Assembly: GCA_903940375.1 (NCBI GenBank)
Contig: CAJAKT010000183.1
Span: 1 to 8,483 of the forward strand
DNA from: an uncultured bacterium
GTDB lineage: Bacteria; Actinomycetota; Actinomycetes; S36-B12
Reading direction: 5' to 3'
DNA: 8,483 bases
Shown here: in pieces, positions 6,599 to 8,483 of the stretch
Numbering within the stretch: position 1 is the first letter of the stretch
Layout: each line of letters begins with the position of its first letter
Made by a program: the position numbers and the translations under genes
Notes under the pieces: generated by a model
Told to the model about the DNA's origin: nothing
The model's input: the letters and a program-made list of their open reading frames with translations, nothing else
Database searches by the model: none

Positions 6599-6603
6599 CT
6601 ATT

Positions 6604-6609
6604 TATGCT
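6604..6609 (+). promoter_or_regulatory. Possible -10 box of tetR
   Basis: TATGCT has four of six matches to TATAAT and lies 11 bases before the tetR GTG. No good -35 is found at 16-18 bases upstream, where the O2 palindrome lies. A start about seven bases downstream would leave a leader of only a few bases, without the AAGG stretch (6610-6613) that could otherwise act as a ribosome binding site. The two readings exclude each other, so confidence is low. Confidence 0.3.
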
Positions 6610-6620
6610 AAGGTTCGGCC

Positions 6621-7226
6621 GTGGTACATACCTGTCCGGTCCGCCGCCGAGGCGACGTGCTCCGCGATGCCGTGTTCGCGGGCGCCCTCGCCGAGATCGC
6701 CGAGTTCGGGGTCCGCGGCGCGTCGATGGACCGGATCGCCAAGCGTGCCGGCACCGGCAAGGCCGCCCTCTACCGCCGCTGGCCCAATGTGCGAGCCCTG
6801 GCCCTGGACGTCTTCATCAGCACGATGGAGGCTGCCCTCCCGCCGTCATTGCCGGATACCGGCTCCCTGCGCGACGACATGGTCGAGTCACTGACCACCT
6901 TCACCACCCAGCTCCACAGCGGCCTGGGCATCGTCCTGCGCGAGCTGATCAGCGAGGCAGCCCACGACCCCTCCCTCTCCGAGGAGTTCCAGACCCGCTT
7001 CGGGTTGCCCAAGCAGGTTGAGCTGATCGGCGCGCTGCAGCGGGCGATGGCCCGTGGTGAGATTCCCACGCAGCCCATTGACCCCTATGTGATGCAGCTG
7101 CCGGCCGCCCTCGTGGTTCACCAGCTCGTCCTGACGGGGACGGTGCCCGGACATGCGGAGGTCGAGCACTTCGTCGACGCACTCGTACTGCCGCTACTGC
7201 GCCAGCCCGCCGCCGTCATCGCCTGA
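6621..7226 (+). CDS. TetR/AcrR-family transcriptional repressor
   Basis: This is a 201-residue TetR-family regulator. The N-terminal DNA-binding domain spans about residues 12-58. Its helix-turn-helix runs from ASMDRIAKRAG to TGKAALYRRWPN (about 34-56), a very typical recognition-helix sequence. The rest is a helical ligand-binding and dimerisation domain in which no specific ligand can be read. The start is GTG at 6621: it gives 11 residues before the first helix, and the next alternatives would damage the domain. AAGG lies seven bases upstream. The gene is divergent from the MMPL transporter across a 124-base region with two dyads, the classic layout in which the regulator represses both the transporter and itself until a ligand releases it. 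The last 33 bases overlap the convergent recX 3' end, and the stop codon lies inside recX. Confidence 0.93.
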   Translation: MVHTCPVRRRGDVLRDAVFAGALAEIAEFGVRGASMDRIAKRAGTGKAALYRRWPNVRALALDVFISTMEAALPPSLPDTGSLRDDMVESLTTFTTQLHSGLGIVLRELISEAAHDPSLSEEFQTRFGLPKQVELIGALQRAMARGEIPTQPIDPYVMQLPAALVVHQLVLTGTVPGHAEVEHFVDALVLPLLRQPAAVIA

Positions 7227-7763
7227 CTCCAGGGCATCGGACTCACCGTCGGCCAGCACTTCGCACGCCACGGAAACGGCCATTCCCTGCCGGTAGCCAC
7301 GGCGCATCAGCATCGACACCAGGCGCCGCTTGCGCACCGCCGGCTCGAGTCGCGTCATCGACCGCACCTTGGTCTGCGCGAGAAGTACCGCGCGGTCACG
7401 CTCAGCCTCTTCGTCGATGCCCTCGAGCGCCTCACGGGCATCGTCATCGCCGATGCCCTTGGATCGAAGCTCCTGCCGCAACACGGATCGCGCGGTGCCG
7501 CGCGTGCGCTGGCGCGCATCGACCCAGCCCTGCGCGAACGCGGAGTCGTCGATCAGCCCGACGTCGACGAATCGATCGAGCACTCGCTCGGCAACATCGT
7601 CGGGGACTCCCCGCTTGGCCAGATCAATACGCAGCTCGGCGCGCGTCCGCGGAGCGGCCGACAGCCGCCGGAGCAGGATGGTCCGGGCCACCTGCTCCGG
7701 GTCGGCGTCGTCTTGCAGGTCAGCGGCTGAACCGGGGGTCGGCTCGCTGACGTACCGGACCAT
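7194..7763 (-). CDS. recX: Regulatory protein RecX
   Basis: RecX binds RecA filaments and modulates (usually limits) their extension and their strand-exchange and coprotease activity. The 189-residue product has the family's three tandem three-helix repeats. The hallmark GLIDDSAFAQGWVDAR lies at residues 69-84, preceded by LRRLSAAPRTRAELRIDLAKRG-type repeat sequence (31-52) and followed by RGTARSVLRQELRSKGI (88-104). The C-terminal repeat runs through KRRLVSMLMRRGY (145-157). The tail is short and rich in aspartate and glycine. The ATG (complement of 7761-7763) lies three bases after the recA stop and has no clear Shine-Dalgarno site, so translation probably depends on ribosomes ending recA. 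This recA-recX coupling is standard in actinomycetes. The final 33 bases overlap the convergent tetR end. Confidence 0.96.
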   Translation of the reverse strand: MVRYVSEPTPGSAADLQDDADPEQVARTILLRRLSAAPRTRAELRIDLAKRGVPDDVAERVLDRFVDVGLIDDSAFAQGWVDARQRTRGTARSVLRQELRSKGIGDDDAREALEGIDEEAERDRAVLLAQTKVRSMTRLEPAVRKRRLVSMLMRRGYRQGMAVSVACEVLADGESDALESGDDGGGLAQ

Positions 7764-7766
7764 GGA

Positions 7767-8483
7767 CTATTCGTCGATGGGCGCGAGGGCCGGAGCAGGC
7801 ACATAGGCAGGCGCGTCGACGTGCGCTCCGATACCGAGTGTCTCCTTGATGCGCTTCTCGATCTCGTTCGCGAGATCGGGGTTGTCCTTGAGGAAGGTGC
7901 GGGCATTCTCCTTGCCCTGCCCCAGCTGATCGCCCTCGTAGGTGTACCAGGCACCGGACTTGCGGACGATGCCCGCATCGACACCGATGTCGATCAGGGA
8001 GCCCTCGCGGGAGATGCCCTCGCCGTACAGGATGTCGAACTCGGCCTGCTTAAACGGCGGCGCGACCTTGTTCTTGACGACCTTGACGCGGGTGCGGTTG
8101 CCGACTGCCTCGGTGCCGCCCTTGAGCGTCTCGATGCGGCGCACGTCGAGGCGCACCGACGCGTAGAACTTCAGCGCCTTGCCACCCGTGGTGGTCTCCG
8201 GCGAGCCGAACATGACGCCGATCTTCTCGCGCAGCTGGTTGATGAAGATGCAGGTCGTGTTGGTGTTGCTGAGCGCACCGGCCATCTTGCGCAGGGCCTG
8301 GCTCATCAGCCGGGCCTGCAGGCCGACATGCGAGTCGCCCATCTCGCCCTCGATCTCCGCGCGGGGCACCAGGGCGGCGACGGAGTCGATGACCACCAGG
8401 TCGATGGCACCCGAGCGCACCAGGGTGTCGCAGATCTCCAGCGCCTGCTCACCCGTGTCGGGCTGCGAGACGTAGAGGCTGTC
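7767..8483 (-). CDS. recA: Recombinase RecA, C-terminal two thirds (cut by window edge)
   Basis: RecA forms ATP-dependent filaments on single-stranded DNA, catalyses homologous pairing and strand exchange, and activates LexA self-cleavage in the SOS response. The visible 238 codons begin at DSLYVSQPDTGEQALEIC, about residue 110 of typical RecA, so the Walker A motif and the start lie outside the window. Visible elements include the Walker B strand LVVIDSVAAL, loop L1 around EIEGEMGDSHVGLQ, the FINQLREKIGVMFGSPETTTGG segment with loop L2, and the C-terminal domain ending in APIDE. There is no intein at the VVKNK/APPFKQ junction or in the ETTTGGKALKFYASV region, sites where mycobacterial RecA inteins are known. 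The stop is TAG, three bases before recX. Confidence 0.99.
   Translation of the reverse strand, partial: DSLYVSQPDTGEQALEICDTLVRSGAIDLVVIDSVAALVPRAEIEGEMGDSHVGLQARLMSQALRKMAGALSNTNTTCIFINQLREKIGVMFGSPETTTGGKALKFYASVRLDVRRIETLKGGTEAVGNRTRVKVVKNKVAPPFKQAEFDILYGEGISREGSLIDIGVDAGIVRKSGAWYTYEGDQLGQGKENARTFLKDNPDLANEIEKRIKETLGIGAHVDAPAYVPAPALAPIDE

Larger units (their letters stand above)
6551..6602. repeat. Three 10-bp direct repeats, CG(AA/TT)C(C/A)CTAT
   Basis: CGAACCCTAT (6551-6560), CGTTCACTAT (6561-6570) and CGTTCCCTAT (6593-6602) are related ten-base units. The first two are in tandem, exactly one helical turn apart. The second and third match at nine of ten positions and are 32 bases apart, about three turns. 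They include the right arms of both GAAC-N6-GTTC dyads, so they may simply reflect the operator half-sites, or they may be an additional recognition pattern. Confidence 0.45.

Noticed and set aside
8090..8200. RecA intein
   Set aside because: The protein reads without interruption through both positions at which mycobacterial RecA inteins are known.

Overview
The window is high-GC bacterial DNA with the gene content and order of an actinomycete (Actinomycetota). The RecA, RecX, MiaB and MiaA proteins are all of the actinobacterial type. GTG starts and 4-base GTGA gene overlaps occur, and several genes have TAnnnT boxes very close to the start codon instead of a clear Shine-Dalgarno site. The genus cannot be assigned from this window. 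Nine genes cover almost everything; two are cut by the window ends, and no gene-free stretch exceeds about 125 bases.

Left part (1-1154): the N-terminal third of a GT4-type glycosyltransferase (minus strand, running off the left edge) is divergent from a complete PIG-L/MshB-like zinc deacetylase (plus strand). The deacetylase ends 64 bases inside the 3' end of miaA, which converges on it. Middle-left (1091-3477, minus): miaB and miaA form a translationally coupled operon for ms2i6A-type modification of tRNA position 37, with a plausible near-leaderless promoter directly before miaB.

Middle-right (3546-7226): a drug-efflux-like cassette. A 796-residue MMPL/RND transporter and a GNAT acetyltransferase overlap by GTGA (minus strand). 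A TetR-family repressor reads away from them on the plus strand. The 124-base intergenic region holds two GAAC-N6-GTTC dyads whose centres lie 32 bases apart. One overlaps the predicted -10 box of the transporter promoter and the other lies just upstream of its -35 box, so the TetR protein probably represses the transporter and itself.

Right part (7194-8483, minus): recX and the C-terminal two thirds of recA (recombination and SOS), separated by three bases. The 3' end of recX overlaps the 3' end of tetR by 33 bases.

The conserved actinobacterial order recA-recX-(...)-miaB-miaA is therefore kept, but the TetR/MMPL/GNAT cassette sits between recX and miaB, and the deacetylase/glycosyltransferase pair lies next to miaA where dapF is often found. 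No mobile element, CRISPR array, RNA gene or clearly new system is visible. The best-supported item for follow-up is the operator architecture of the efflux cassette.
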